From Bacteriovoracales bacterium (lineage in GTDB: Bacteria > Bdellovibrionota > Bacteriovoracia > Bacteriovoracales > Bacteriovoracaceae), in NCBI GenBank assembly GCA_028346125.1, contig JAOMEV010000014.1, forward strand, positions 1-58,059: a stretch of 58,059 nt of DNA, in the 5' to 3' direction. Made by a program: the position numbers and the translations under genes. Every line of letters begins with the position of its first letter. Positions within the stretch are counted from its first letter, which is position 1. Below, in pieces: positions 1-8,218 of this stretch. Under the pieces are notes generated by a model, which made no database searches, was not told the origin of the DNA, and saw only the letters and a program-made list of their open reading frames with translations.

Positions 1-1
1 T

Positions 2-52
2 GGATACGCACCTGGACCTGGATACGCACCTGGACCTGGATACGCACCTGGA
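2..52. repeat. 18-bp tandem repeat, about three copies
   Basis: The unit GGATACGCACCTGGACCT is repeated head to tail almost three times from the window edge, and the last copy diverges into GGAGGTGACG. The unit is a multiple of three and encodes GYAPGP, so it is a coding minisatellite that can change copy number without a frameshift. The array probably continues upstream of the window. Confidence 0.8.
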
Positions 53-166
53 GGTGACGTACCCGGACCTGGAGGACCACCACCACCGACAGGAGGGGGG
101 CACGCTCCTCCTCCTCCACAACACGCTCCTCCTCCACAACCAAGAATTAAATTCAATATTTATTAA
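2..166 (+). CDS. C-terminal end of a Gly/Pro/Tyr-rich low-complexity protein (partial)
   Basis: The frame beginning at base 2 is open from the window edge to a TAA at 164-166. It encodes repeats of Gly-Tyr-Ala-Pro-Gly-Pro, then a poly-Pro and His-Ala-Pro-Pro tail ending in RIKFNIY. The 5' part lies outside the window. The stop sits directly before the ribosome-binding site of the next gene, which supports this frame over the other two. Such tails occur in surface or secreted proteins and at disordered C termini of inner-membrane proteins, so no function can be assigned. The other frames are also open because the DNA is repetitive, so the call is moderate. Confidence 0.5.
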   Translation, partial: GYAPGPGYAPGPGYAPGGDVPGPGGPPPPTGGGHAPPPPQHAPPPQPRIKFNIY

Positions 167-179
167 AAGGAGTTGAGAT

Positions 180-1757
180 TTGAAAACACGTAACCTTTTA
201 GGATCCTTTTTTATAATAGGTTTTTTTGTAAACCTATCTAGTGTAAATGCTAACTACAAAGAAACCCTTGCAAAAATTTATATCCATTACTCAAAAGCAG
301 AATACCCTGAAGCACTCAAGAAATTGAAAACGGTAAAGGGAGATCAATCAGTTCAAGCTCTAGTCCACTATTGGAATGGAAAAGTTTTTTCAAAGGCCCA
401 AGAGTACGACAAAGCCGATACTGAGTTTAAAAAGGCCATAAAAAAGAAGGCGAAAATTAAAGACCTCTATTACCTCTATGGACAGACGCTTTACGCCTCT
501 CAAGAACTTAAGATGGCCAGAAGATACTTCTTAACTTCCGCGATAAAAAAGAAATTTAAACCTGGTGCATCCTATTATTACTCTGGTGTTATAAGCCAAA
601 TTCTTGAGGAACCCAAAAAAGCAAAAAGATACTACGGCAAAATTATAAAGTTAAAAAAGGATAAGGATGGCGTCAAAAAGCCATCCCTCTTCCAAATCGC
701 TAAAATTAACTATGCCAAAATTCTGAAGCTAAAAGATAAGGAAAAAATCAAAGAATTAGTTAAAAATAATATATTGCCTCAAATGGCAAAAGCAAGAGAT
801 TATAAAAAGAAACACTCGTTAACCCGAACCATTGCCACAACCATGATGTCTCTAAAAAGAAAGCATAAAATTGGGTTGCCGGGAAGAATGATCAACGGAA
901 GGAGAATACCTAAAAACCCATGGAGCAATAGTGTTACATTTGATGTCAAAAACGATACCAATATATTGTCTCAGGCTGAAGACAGCTCTTCTTTAGTTGC
1001 CTCCCCTTATACAGATATATCAGGGAAAATTAAATACAGATTCAACTCCGACAAAAAGGACTATAGTTTTCACCCAAGCTTTAAAATATCCACAAAAAGA
1101 CACTTAAAAAGGGATAATTCAAGTATTTACCAAAACGATAACCTATCTGTAGACCCAACATTTGGTATCGTCAAAGAACACAAGGCCTTCAAATATATGG
1201 CCAAAACAATGCTAGATTTGGAATACAATTACACTATGCAAGATCCAAACTCAAAACAAAACCTTGAGTACTATACAAACCATATTTTAGTTTCCGTTGG
1301 ACAAGAGTTCAGACCTTTCTCTATGGGAGATACTACTATAAAACTTAAATATAAAAAGAAAGGTGCTTACACCGATAGCCTCGTTAACAATACCGTGACC
1401 TTTAACCTCTCTCAAAAAGCAAAAATGGGCTCCATCACTTTAAATACTGATTTTAACACTTATAAGCATTCCCAAAGTAGTAGCACCAATGATTACAAAC
1501 TTACTCTAACCCCCACAATATCAAAAAAGGTTTTTGGCTTCTCTCTTGCGCCAACTTATAGCTTTACCCTAACAGATAATATTTATAATTCTTCTAAAGG
1601 AAAAGAAACATCACATGACCCAAGCATAACAATGACAAAAAAGTGGAAAGATCTGAGCGCAAATATTAATTATGCTTTTACAAAAAAGACATCAGAAGAA
1701 GCCTCTTCATCTTACACAAAGCATATCTTCGGTTTTGGGATGACTTACAATCTGTAG
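180..1757 (+). CDS. Exported TPR protein with C-terminal outer-membrane beta-barrel
   Basis: The 525-residue protein starts at TTG 180, with AAAGGAG at 166-172 as ribosome-binding site. Residues 1-24 are a signal peptide ending VNA. Residues 25-180 are helical and TPR-like: repeated Tyr/Ala patterns such as YYLYGQTLYASQEL, and the pattern A..YY..I.KL. From about residue 240 to the end the pattern becomes alternating, aromatic and Asn/Thr-rich, typical of transmembrane beta strands, closing with FGFGMTYNL. A periplasmic TPR domain followed by a barrel of roughly 280 residues resembles the layout of Slam (DUF560) lipoprotein-surfacing proteins. The resemblance is architectural only, and another TPR-barrel family is equally possible. 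The next gene, on the opposite strand, encodes a lipoprotein. Confidence 0.6.
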   Translation: MKTRNLLGSFFIIGFFVNLSSVNANYKETLAKIYIHYSKAEYPEALKKLKTVKGDQSVQALVHYWNGKVFSKAQEYDKADTEFKKAIKKKAKIKDLYYLYGQTLYASQELKMARRYFLTSAIKKKFKPGASYYYSGVISQILEEPKKAKRYYGKIIKLKKDKDGVKKPSLFQIAKINYAKILKLKDKEKIKELVKNNILPQMAKARDYKKKHSLTRTIATTMMSLKRKHKIGLPGRMINGRRIPKNPWSNSVTFDVKNDTNILSQAEDSSSLVASPYTDISGKIKYRFNSDKKDYSFHPSFKISTKRHLKRDNSSIYQNDNLSVDPTFGIVKEHKAFKYMAKTMLDLEYNYTMQDPNSKQNLEYYTNHILVSVGQEFRPFSMGDTTIKLKYKKKGAYTDSLVNNTVTFNLSQKAKMGSITLNTDFNTYKHSQSSSTNDYKLTLTPTISKKVFGFSLAPTYSFTLTDNIYNSSKGKETSHDPSITMTKKWKDLSANINYAFTKKTSEEASSSYTKHIFGFGMTYNL

Positions 1758-1784
1758 TCATCCCAAATGTCGAAAAAGTATTAA

Positions 1785-2258
1785 TTAATAGGTTCCACCA
1801 CAGTGAAAATTGTTGCTAAAATTAGTTTTACACATATTGGCTCGAGTCCGTTTATCACTATCTGAAAGGGGATTATTCTCACCACTGCAAGTGCCAAGAG
1901 TCATACTAACCTCATTAAACCCAGGATTAAGATTTATCGGTGGCTGATAACCACATTTGAAACTTGCTCCATCAATACTAGAACCTGAAAAACCTATAGC
2001 ATAAAACTTCCATAGGCCCGTTTGCATATTAGCTTGGGCTTCCCCCGAAGGTACATTTGGCTGAAGCCAGAAGAATCTTTTTTTACTGGTGTTATTAGCT
2101 TGCACTGCTGCAATTACAACGCCCTGATTGTAAGTCGCTAAAAGTGAAGTATAAGCACCACTGAAATCAATTTTGGCCTTTTCCTTATAGTTTTCAGGAC
2201 GACCGCAACTACCAAGTAGAAGAACCGAAGCAAATCCAATCGCTATTGATTTTTTCAT
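1785..2258 (-). CDS. Small lipoprotein of unknown function
   Basis: The ATG at 2258 is chosen over the longer reading frame because GGGAG (2266-2270) precedes it at normal spacing and because it yields a clean lipoprotein signal: MKKSIAIGFASVLLLGSC, with lipobox LGSC. The mature part is about 135 residues and contains four further Cys residues, the last near the C terminus (NFHCGGTY), so disulfides in the periplasm or at the surface are likely. No family was recognised. It lies convergent to the TPR-barrel gene (27 bp between the stop codons), and a functional link is conceivable but not shown. Confidence 0.75.
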   Translation of the reverse strand: MKKSIAIGFASVLLLGSCGRPENYKEKAKIDFSGAYTSLLATYNQGVVIAAVQANNTSKKRFFWLQPNVPSGEAQANMQTGLWKFYAIGFSGSSIDGASFKCGYQPPINLNPGFNEVSMTLGTCSGENNPLSDSDKRTRANMCKTNFSNNFHCGGTY

Positions 2259-2339
2259 AATCAAACTCCCTTTTGATCTTATGAATACAAAAAATAATAG
2301 CATTGGGTTTAGAAAATGAAAAACTTCTGAATTAGACTT

Positions 2340-2738
2340 TTAGAGGGCCACTTCTTCCAGTTCCCAGGTACAATTATCATCGACGATGCTCTTCCACACT
2401 TTTTCGATGTCAACACCAAAAGCTTTCTTCAACTTTGGAACTGTCCAACCTGCCGTTTCAACATCATCTGGACTTCTAAACTCATCTCTTTTGAAAGGAC
2501 TATCTATGGTAAGGTAAAACTCATTTTTCTTGTTTTTAAAATCAATAATTCTCATCCAAGTATTTTGTCCTTTTTGGACAAATCGATTGGTTCTGATTTT
2601 AAAATAAAGGCGGCTATAATGCCCCTCCAAACGTTCTTCCATGAGAAGATTAATGTAAACAGTCACATTATCCCCGTTTTTATTCAAAAAGTCCGCCTGT
2701 AGCTCGCCCTTTATATCGTCATTTGTCATCATCAACAT
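2340..2738 (-). CDS. Small soluble protein, function unknown
   Basis: About 132 residues with no signal peptide. Several start codons lie close together (GTG 2741, ATG 2738, ATG 2732 and 2729). GGGGA at 2745-2749 fits ATG 2738 best. The protein mixes beta-like segments (VTVYINLLM, RLYFKIRTN, WMRIIDF) with an acidic C-terminal helix ending WELEEVAL. No catalytic motif or known family was recognised. The coding character is ordinary and the frame is intact, so the gene is probably real. Confidence 0.6.
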   Translation of the reverse strand: MLMMTNDDIKGELQADFLNKNGDNVTVYINLLMEERLEGHYSRLYFKIRTNRFVQKGQNTWMRIIDFKNKKNEFYLTIDSPFKRDEFRSPDDVETAGWTVPKLKKAFGVDIEKVWKSIVDDNCTWELEEVAL

Positions 2739-2914
2739 CACATTTCCCCACTTATAACTCTTTGTTTTATTCTATACTCTGGGGAAGAAATGAAGGTCTT
2801 CTTTTCCAATCATTGAAGGCCAAAAAAAGGCCTCCTTAGTACTTTTAGATACTTGGAGTCCTTACCTTAAGGAAAAAATGGAATTGTTTAGAAATATTTA
2901 CAATTGGTTAGGAC

Positions 2915-3850
2915 CTACTGCCCTAGTTTAAGCCAGTAATAGTCCTTCATTTTCTTCAAATGTACGGGATAAAACATACCATTGAGCACATGCCCTGGGG
3001 GCAAGTAATGTGTTTCTGGATAACCTAAATCGGCTCTTAGCGTTTCCTGTATCTTAGAAGGGACATAGGAGTCATCCTTCGTCACAAAAAGGAAATAATC
3101 ACGAGAGGTTCTCCCCTCAGTCAAATAGGGTAAATCAATTTTTACTTTTTCTTTTAACAACGTTTCAAAATCCCAGGCATCCTCAATACCCAACTCACTC
3201 ATCTTTTTTTCACGAAGTTTTTTAACAACATACTGATCGCTGTAGGCCATCAGGTGGGGAATATTCGTAGCACCCATAAAAATAACACCCGCTTTAAGAC
3301 GAGGATCTCTTCCCATAGTAAGTGCGGTCGTTATCCCACCTAAACTGAGCCCCATAATTCCAATTTTTTGATCATCAACACCAGGCAGTTTTCCAACGAT
3401 ATCAATAAAGGCCCTTACCTTTTCAACATAGCCTTCCCAGTCTTGCCCAAGACGATCAAGGACAACATTTTGGTCCACAGAGGGAACGTTAAGCTTTAAG
3501 ACGGCGACTGCGAAACCATGTGATGAAAAATACCTCGCGGACATATATTCAAAAGGGGTTATCCCAACAACTGGGGGAACTATTATAATCAGAGGGGTCT
3601 TTCTATTATTTATCCCTTTTGGACGATAATAGACGAAATCATGGGAAATACGAGAACCATCAACAGTGTTTAAGGCCTTATAAGAACCTTTGTATTTCTC
3701 CATTTTAATTGTTTTTATAACAAGTTTTTCCGTTTCAAGAGAAGCCTCTCTTAAATTAACTTCTTTGCGGAACCCTTCGCTGAGAGAAGACTTCCCACTA
3801 AAAGGAAAACATATAAATACGACTAAAACCGACAATGCGCGCAAGAACAT
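2915..3850 (-). CDS. Secreted alpha/beta hydrolase (dienelactone-hydrolase-like)
   Basis: 311 residues starting at ATG 3850, with AGGAG about six bases upstream. Residues 1-22 are a signal peptide. The core shows the alpha/beta-hydrolase order: strand TPLIIIVPPVVGITP, nucleophile elbow IMGLSLGG near residue 168 (Ser in GxSxG), acid in FVTKDDSYVPS, and histidine in PPGHVLNGMF near the end. The family hydrolyses esters, lactones or small peptides, and the substrate cannot be told from sequence. The export signal places it in the periplasm or outside. It stands alone between ribD and the unknown gene at 2340. Confidence 0.75.
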   Translation of the reverse strand: MFLRALSVLVVFICFPFSGKSSLSEGFRKEVNLREASLETEKLVIKTIKMEKYKGSYKALNTVDGSRISHDFVYYRPKGINNRKTPLIIIVPPVVGITPFEYMSARYFSSHGFAVAVLKLNVPSVDQNVVLDRLGQDWEGYVEKVRAFIDIVGKLPGVDDQKIGIMGLSLGGITTALTMGRDPRLKAGVIFMGATNIPHLMAYSDQYVVKKLREKKMSELGIEDAWDFETLLKEKVKIDLPYLTEGRTSRDYFLFVTKDDSYVPSKIQETLRADLGYPETHYLPPGHVLNGMFYPVHLKKMKDYYWLKLGQ

Positions 3851-3930
3851 CGTTACTCCTAGAAAAGGCTTAAAAAATTTTATGATTGGAAAAAATCTAG
3901 CACAAATAAGATGGGAAAAAAAAGAAATTG

Positions 3931-4962
3931 TTAAGATCTCTTATAAATACTCAGAGTATCTGCACCTATGACCTGCTGAGACAAGCTTTCCTCGCCTAAA
4001 GAAGGTGCCTTAACTCCTGTATTTAGAGATATTGGGGCCACAAAAATACGCGCCTCATCCCAAATCCCTTCACTAATAAAGCTCTCAAGAAGCCTCTTCC
4101 CACCCTCAACAATAAGAGATTGAACCCCTCGCTTGTAAAGCTCGGTAAGGAGGTCCTTTAATTGAACAGAGGAAACCTTAACAAAATCAACATTTTCTTC
4201 AGAGTCCCTCTTTTTTTCCGTAAAAACCAATGTTTTGACCTGGCCATCTAAGAGGCTTGCTTCTTTAGGGATTTTAAGCTCTCTATCAATCACAACTCTC
4301 AAGGGGTTTCTTCCCTTCCAAAGCCTTGCTGTGAGAGAAGGGTTATCCATAATAGCAGTATTGGTCCCCACCATAATGGCATCCTCTTCAGTTCTCCACC
4401 TATGAACCAAAGTTTTGGACTCTTTGCCTGTCATCCATAGAGGCTTCCCTTTTTCTTGGTTAGCAGGCGACAAAAGGCCATCTTTGGATTCGGCCCATTT
4501 TAAAATAATGAATGGCCTCTTTTCCCTATGGAACAGAAAAAACCTTTTATTAAAATCCAGACACTTATTTTCAAGAACTCCTACAGTGATATCTATTCCT
4601 GCGTTTTTTATCTTCTCTATACCTTTACCTGAAACCTCTGAAAAACTATCAATACAACCAATAACGACTCTTTTAACTCCTGAGTTAACCAAGAGATCAG
4701 CACAAGGTGGAGTTTTTCCAAAGTGAGCACAGGGCTCTAAATTCACATAAACTGTAGATTCTTTTAGGAGACTCATATCCTTTACAGAGTTAATGGCATT
4801 AACCTCAGCATGAGGTCCTCCAAACTTTTGGTGGAACCCCTCTCCTATGATTTTATTATTATGAGTAACAACTGAACCTACCATAGGATTAGGACTCGCG
4901 AAGCCCCGGCCTTTTTCCGCAAGAACTAAACATCTTTCAATCATTTCTTGGTCAAAGTTCAT
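3931..4962 (-). CDS. ribD: Riboflavin biosynthesis deaminase/reductase RibD
   Basis: Bifunctional cytosolic enzyme that deaminates the pyrimidine product of GTP cyclohydrolase II and then reduces its ribosyl side chain. The N-terminal CDA-fold deaminase has the zinc motif HAE at 51-53 with Cys78 and Cys87 (PCAHFGKTPPC). From about residue 150 the RibD_C reductase begins (ILKWAESKDGLL, later SLIVEGGKRLLESF). The length of 343 is slightly short for the family but both domains are complete. The start ATG 4962 has AGGAG at normal spacing. The rest of the riboflavin operon is not nearby, and no FMN riboswitch core is visible in the 127-bp leader. Confidence 0.95.
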   Translation of the reverse strand: MNFDQEMIERCLVLAEKGRGFASPNPMVGSVVTHNNKIIGEGFHQKFGGPHAEVNAINSVKDMSLLKESTVYVNLEPCAHFGKTPPCADLLVNSGVKRVVIGCIDSFSEVSGKGIEKIKNAGIDITVGVLENKCLDFNKRFFLFHREKRPFIILKWAESKDGLLSPANQEKGKPLWMTGKESKTLVHRWRTEEDAIMVGTNTAIMDNPSLTARLWKGRNPLRVVIDRELKIPKEASLLDGQVKTLVFTEKKRDSEENVDFVKVSSVQLKDLLTELYKRGVQSLIVEGGKRLLESFISEGIWDEARIFVAPISLNTGVKAPSLGEESLSQQVIGADTLSIYKRS

Positions 4963-5089
4963 TTCAGTCTCCTAAGAAACCTCGTTCTAAACAATTTCAC
5001 CCCAAATGTCTAGGCCATCACTCTGTTCAATGAGGTAACCCTATGATATAAAGGGGAAACGCCCATTATTTAGACAAAAAGGCGGACAA

Positions 5090-5374
5090 ATGTCCAAAAA
5101 AACAGAAGAAAAACCCCGTCAGGCAAATTGCTTCATAGAAGAAGATCTCTACCAAAAGATCAAAAGAGAGGCCAAACACCAAAATGTGGCCGCTCAAAAG
5201 CTTATCAATCAACACCTTAGAGAATATTTTACTGAACGTTCCAAAGTAAAAAAGCAAAAAAGGTCAAAAGAGAAGGTGGCCCCAGAGCTATGTCCTCATT
5301 GTGGAAATGATATCCATACAAAAATAAAAAAAGAACAAAAGCAAAAGGGACTCTTTTCAAAGATATTTGGTTGA
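5090..5374 (+). CDS. Small ribbon-helix-helix-like protein with CPHC zinc knuckle
   Basis: 94 very basic residues. Residues 12-45 (CFIEEDLYQKIKREAKHQNV, then AAQKLINQHLREYF) read as a short beta strand followed by two helices, the pattern of Arc/MetJ ribbon-helix-helix DNA-binding proteins. The C-terminal half carries CPHCGNDI, a single zinc-knuckle-like pair, then a Lys-rich tail ending GLFSKIFG. With only one CxxC pair, any metal site would need a dimer. The target is unknown. It ends four bases before the msrA ATG, so the two are probably co-transcribed. The fold is inferred from pattern only. Confidence 0.6.
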   Translation: MSKKTEEKPRQANCFIEEDLYQKIKREAKHQNVAAQKLINQHLREYFTERSKVKKQKRSKEKVAPELCPHCGNDIHTKIKKEQKQKGLFSKIFG

Positions 5375-5378
5375 AAAA

Positions 5379-5936
5379 ATGAGAATAATAAAAGTATTAA
5401 TTTTAATCCTCCTTTTACCCTCAGTGAATGCTGAAACCTTAAAAACGGCCATTCTTGGAACTGGATGTTTCTGGTGCTCTCAAGAAGACATGGAAAAAGT
5501 AAAAGGCATAAAAAGTGCAATCCCTGGCTACTCAGGTGGAGACCTAAAAAACCCCACTTACAAAAATCATAGAGGTCACATTGAAGTCATTCAAATCACC
5601 TATGACCCTAAAATCATCTCCTATAAGAATCTCTTAAAAAATTTTTGGCGCCAGCACGACCCAACTGATGGGGGTGGATCCTTTTGCGACCGAGGCCCTT
5701 CCTACAGAAATGTTATCTTCTACAAAACTGAAAAAGAGAAAAAAATTGCAGAAAGATCTAAAATGATGGTTCAAAAGTTTCTCAAAAGAGATGTAAAAAC
5801 CCTCATCAGAAAAGCAAGGAAGTTTACTCGCGCCGAAGATTACCATATTCACTATGCCCGAAAAAACCCTTTCCGCTACAAATACTACAGGTGGAATTGC
5901 GGGAGAGAACAAACTCTCAAGCGATTATGGAAATAA
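5379..5936 (+). CDS. msrA: Exported peptide-methionine (S)-S-oxide reductase MsrA
   Basis: 185 residues from ATG 5379. A TTG at 5367 in the same frame would add four residues and overlap the previous gene. MRIIKVLILILLLPSVNA is a signal peptide, so the enzyme probably repairs oxidised methionine in the periplasm. The catalytic motif is GCFWC near residue 24, where most MsrA have GCFWG. The family signatures GYSGGD, the DPTDGGGSFCDRGPSYRN block and the terminal AEDYHIHYARKNP with a later NCGR are present. The extra Cys in GCFWC and the C-terminal Cys are candidates for the resolving cysteines. A separate MsrB domain is absent. Confidence 0.9.
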   Translation: MRIIKVLILILLLPSVNAETLKTAILGTGCFWCSQEDMEKVKGIKSAIPGYSGGDLKNPTYKNHRGHIEVIQITYDPKIISYKNLLKNFWRQHDPTDGGGSFCDRGPSYRNVIFYKTEKEKKIAERSKMMVQKFLKRDVKTLIRKARKFTRAEDYHIHYARKNPFRYKYYRWNCGREQTLKRLWK

Positions 5937-6031
5937 ACGTCACCTCTTTTCAAGCACTTGCCTTCCTTTCCTTGACCTAGAGCGACTCTTTAGGTAGACC
6001 CCCTAAGAACATTCTAAATTGCGAGTTAAAA

Positions 6032-8119
6032 ATGATTTTTAAATTTCTAGCATTTTTTACCTTACTTTTTCCTCTTTTTGGCCAGTCCAGCTACGTAGAT
6101 AGAGAAGTTTCAAACTTTCTCTCCCTAAAACAAGAAATCAAAAAAGTTGAAAAAAAACTCGATAAAAAAAAATCCTATTTAATACTCAACAAAAACACGG
6201 GAAGATTAAGAACTTACAAGGTCACCCAAAACCTTGTCGCAGAAGGATGCTCTCTTGGGATTGACCAAAGTATAAAGGCCTTAAAAAGTAAAAAGGTTCT
6301 TAACCGTGTTATCGGACCCATATTCGTAGACCGTTGGCTGGATATTTATACAAAAGATTTTAACTACAATAATCGTTATGGGTACTCTATCAATTTCAAT
6401 GGTGAAGACCCTTACCTTCTTTTTAAAACCAAAGAAAAAAGAGAAAATGCCCTTATTCATATATTTAAACTCAAAAGGCTCTGCACGGAAAAAGTTCAAA
6501 TGAGGAGACAGCTTTTAAACAGAGGTATTGATCCTCTTACAATTGGTGAACTCGGGTTTGGTTATTCAAAAAAAATAAGAGCTCTTTATAAAAAGCAAAA
6601 GTTAGATTGGAAGAAAAAGTCACTGGTAGATATCAGAAGATCTTTCTCAAAAAACCTTAAAGTTCCAGAAGGAGAGCTCTTTGGAGACTCTGCCCTTTTT
6701 GGAATAAATCATGAGTCACCAATTGAAATGGCACTTTTGGGTGGAGAGAAATCTTTTGTAGAAAGGTATCGAACATTGTTAGGGGCCAAAAAGTCTGTCC
6801 ATATCACAAACCTTCATATGTTGGCCGATGAAACAGGTTTAACATTGGGAAATCTCCTTTTAAGAAAAAGACTACAAGGGCTTGATATAACCCTTTACCT
6901 TGATGCTTTTATCCCCTTCATAGACATTAGAGACTTAAAAATAAGGGAAAATTCTTATAGGCTTTACCACAATTTCATGACCGCAGGAATTCCAGTTTAT
7001 GGTTTTAGATGTAATTCAAAGTCAAAACAACTTAAGCTTGAATGGAAACATGGAAGAAAAAATAAAAATGAATCTATTCTTCATCGGCACCACGAAAAGC
7101 TATGGATTACAGATGGTAAAGAAATAATCGTTGGTGGGGCCAATATCACTAACCACTATCATAGAGTTGAAGACAAAGGACGAAATGCCTGGAGAGACCA
7201 GGACATCCTTATAAGAGGCAAGTCTATTGTTCAAGAAATAGTAAAAAGGACAAAAGACCATATGAATACTTTCTCCAGAAATTATGGAGACCCTCGAAAT
7301 GAAAATTGTTTTAATCCTTATACTGTTGGGTCAAAAGAGTTTAGCGACTTTTTTAAGGAAAACTCAAAAGAGTACAAAAAACCAAAAAATCTTGAAGAGT
7401 TTAAAAAGAAACATGCCTTTGCTTTAAACAAAGTAGAAGAACTTAAAAATGGAATCATTCAAGGAAACTTTTTTAAACCACTTTTCCATATGATCAAAGA
7501 AGCAAGGGCCATCTTCAGCAATCCAACAAAAAAAGAACTCAATATAGAAAATACTTATATTGAACTCATAGAAAACTCTAAAGATGAAATCCTTATGGCC
7601 AACTCTTACAGTGTTTTTTCACAAGAAATGATTGACGCCCTTAAAAGGGCGGCACTAAGAGGTGTTAAGATAAAAATTTTAACCAACGGCCCGGAAACAA
7701 ACGATCCTCCAATTGTCATGACTCCACTTTCACGCTCACTTTATAAAACTCTTACAGAAGACCTTCATGGTACAAGTAGGGAAATCGAATTTTATGAATG
7801 GAATGGAAGAGAGAATGGTGATGAAGACGGAGAAATAAATTTCGGAATGATTCACGCAAAATATGCTGTTTTTGATCGTAAAATCAGCCTTGTAGGTTCT
7901 TACAACTTCGATTCCTTAAGTAGAAACTACAATACCGAAATGGCGGTCGTTTACGAAGAAGAAAAAATTACTCAAAAACTCGTTAAAGAATTTTATGAAC
8001 AAGACCTCACTTTTTCTAAAAAAGTTGAATATGTTGACATGCTTGATTACCATCGCCCTCGAAGTTTAGGGCAAAGAATCCTTTTAAAAATATTAAAAAA
8101 AATGGAGTGGATTCTCTAG
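6032..8119 (+). CDS. Secreted phospholipase D / cardiolipin synthase-like protein
   Basis: 695 residues with signal peptide MIFKFLAFFTLLFPLFGQSS. Two HKD motifs define the PLD superfamily: HHEKLWITDGK near residue 353, followed by GGANIT, and HAKYAVFDRK near residue 608, followed by GSYNFDSLSRN. Together they form one two-step phosphodiesterase or transphosphatidylase active site. The N-terminal 200 residues are Lys-rich and not recognised. The usual cytoplasmic-membrane anchor of cardiolipin synthases is replaced by a cleavable-looking signal, so an exported phospholipase or a periplasmic phosphatidyltransferase is the likely role. It could act on host or prey lipids; that is inference. Confidence 0.85.
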   Translation: MIFKFLAFFTLLFPLFGQSSYVDREVSNFLSLKQEIKKVEKKLDKKKSYLILNKNTGRLRTYKVTQNLVAEGCSLGIDQSIKALKSKKVLNRVIGPIFVDRWLDIYTKDFNYNNRYGYSINFNGEDPYLLFKTKEKRENALIHIFKLKRLCTEKVQMRRQLLNRGIDPLTIGELGFGYSKKIRALYKKQKLDWKKKSLVDIRRSFSKNLKVPEGELFGDSALFGINHESPIEMALLGGEKSFVERYRTLLGAKKSVHITNLHMLADETGLTLGNLLLRKRLQGLDITLYLDAFIPFIDIRDLKIRENSYRLYHNFMTAGIPVYGFRCNSKSKQLKLEWKHGRKNKNESILHRHHEKLWITDGKEIIVGGANITNHYHRVEDKGRNAWRDQDILIRGKSIVQEIVKRTKDHMNTFSRNYGDPRNENCFNPYTVGSKEFSDFFKENSKEYKKPKNLEEFKKKHAFALNKVEELKNGIIQGNFFKPLFHMIKEARAIFSNPTKKELNIENTYIELIENSKDEILMANSYSVFSQEMIDALKRAALRGVKIKILTNGPETNDPPIVMTPLSRSLYKTLTEDLHGTSREIEFYEWNGRENGDEDGEINFGMIHAKYAVFDRKISLVGSYNFDSLSRNYNTEMAVVYEEEKITQKLVKEFYEQDLTFSKKVEYVDMLDYHRPRSLGQRILLKILKKMEWIL

Positions 8120-8218
8120 CCAGAGTCCCTCACTTTACCGTAGGAAAAATTCCCTTTTCCTGATTTGCTTTTTTAGGCTTTAATAGAAGTATTGAAACTA
8201 ATACAAAGACGGTAATAG

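Noticed and set aside
1-60. Short direct repeats resembling a CRISPR array
   Set aside because: Units are contiguous with no spacers and encode GYAPGP in one frame.
4963-5089. FMN riboswitch ahead of ribD
   Set aside because: The conserved RFN core sequences are not visible in the leader on the minus strand.
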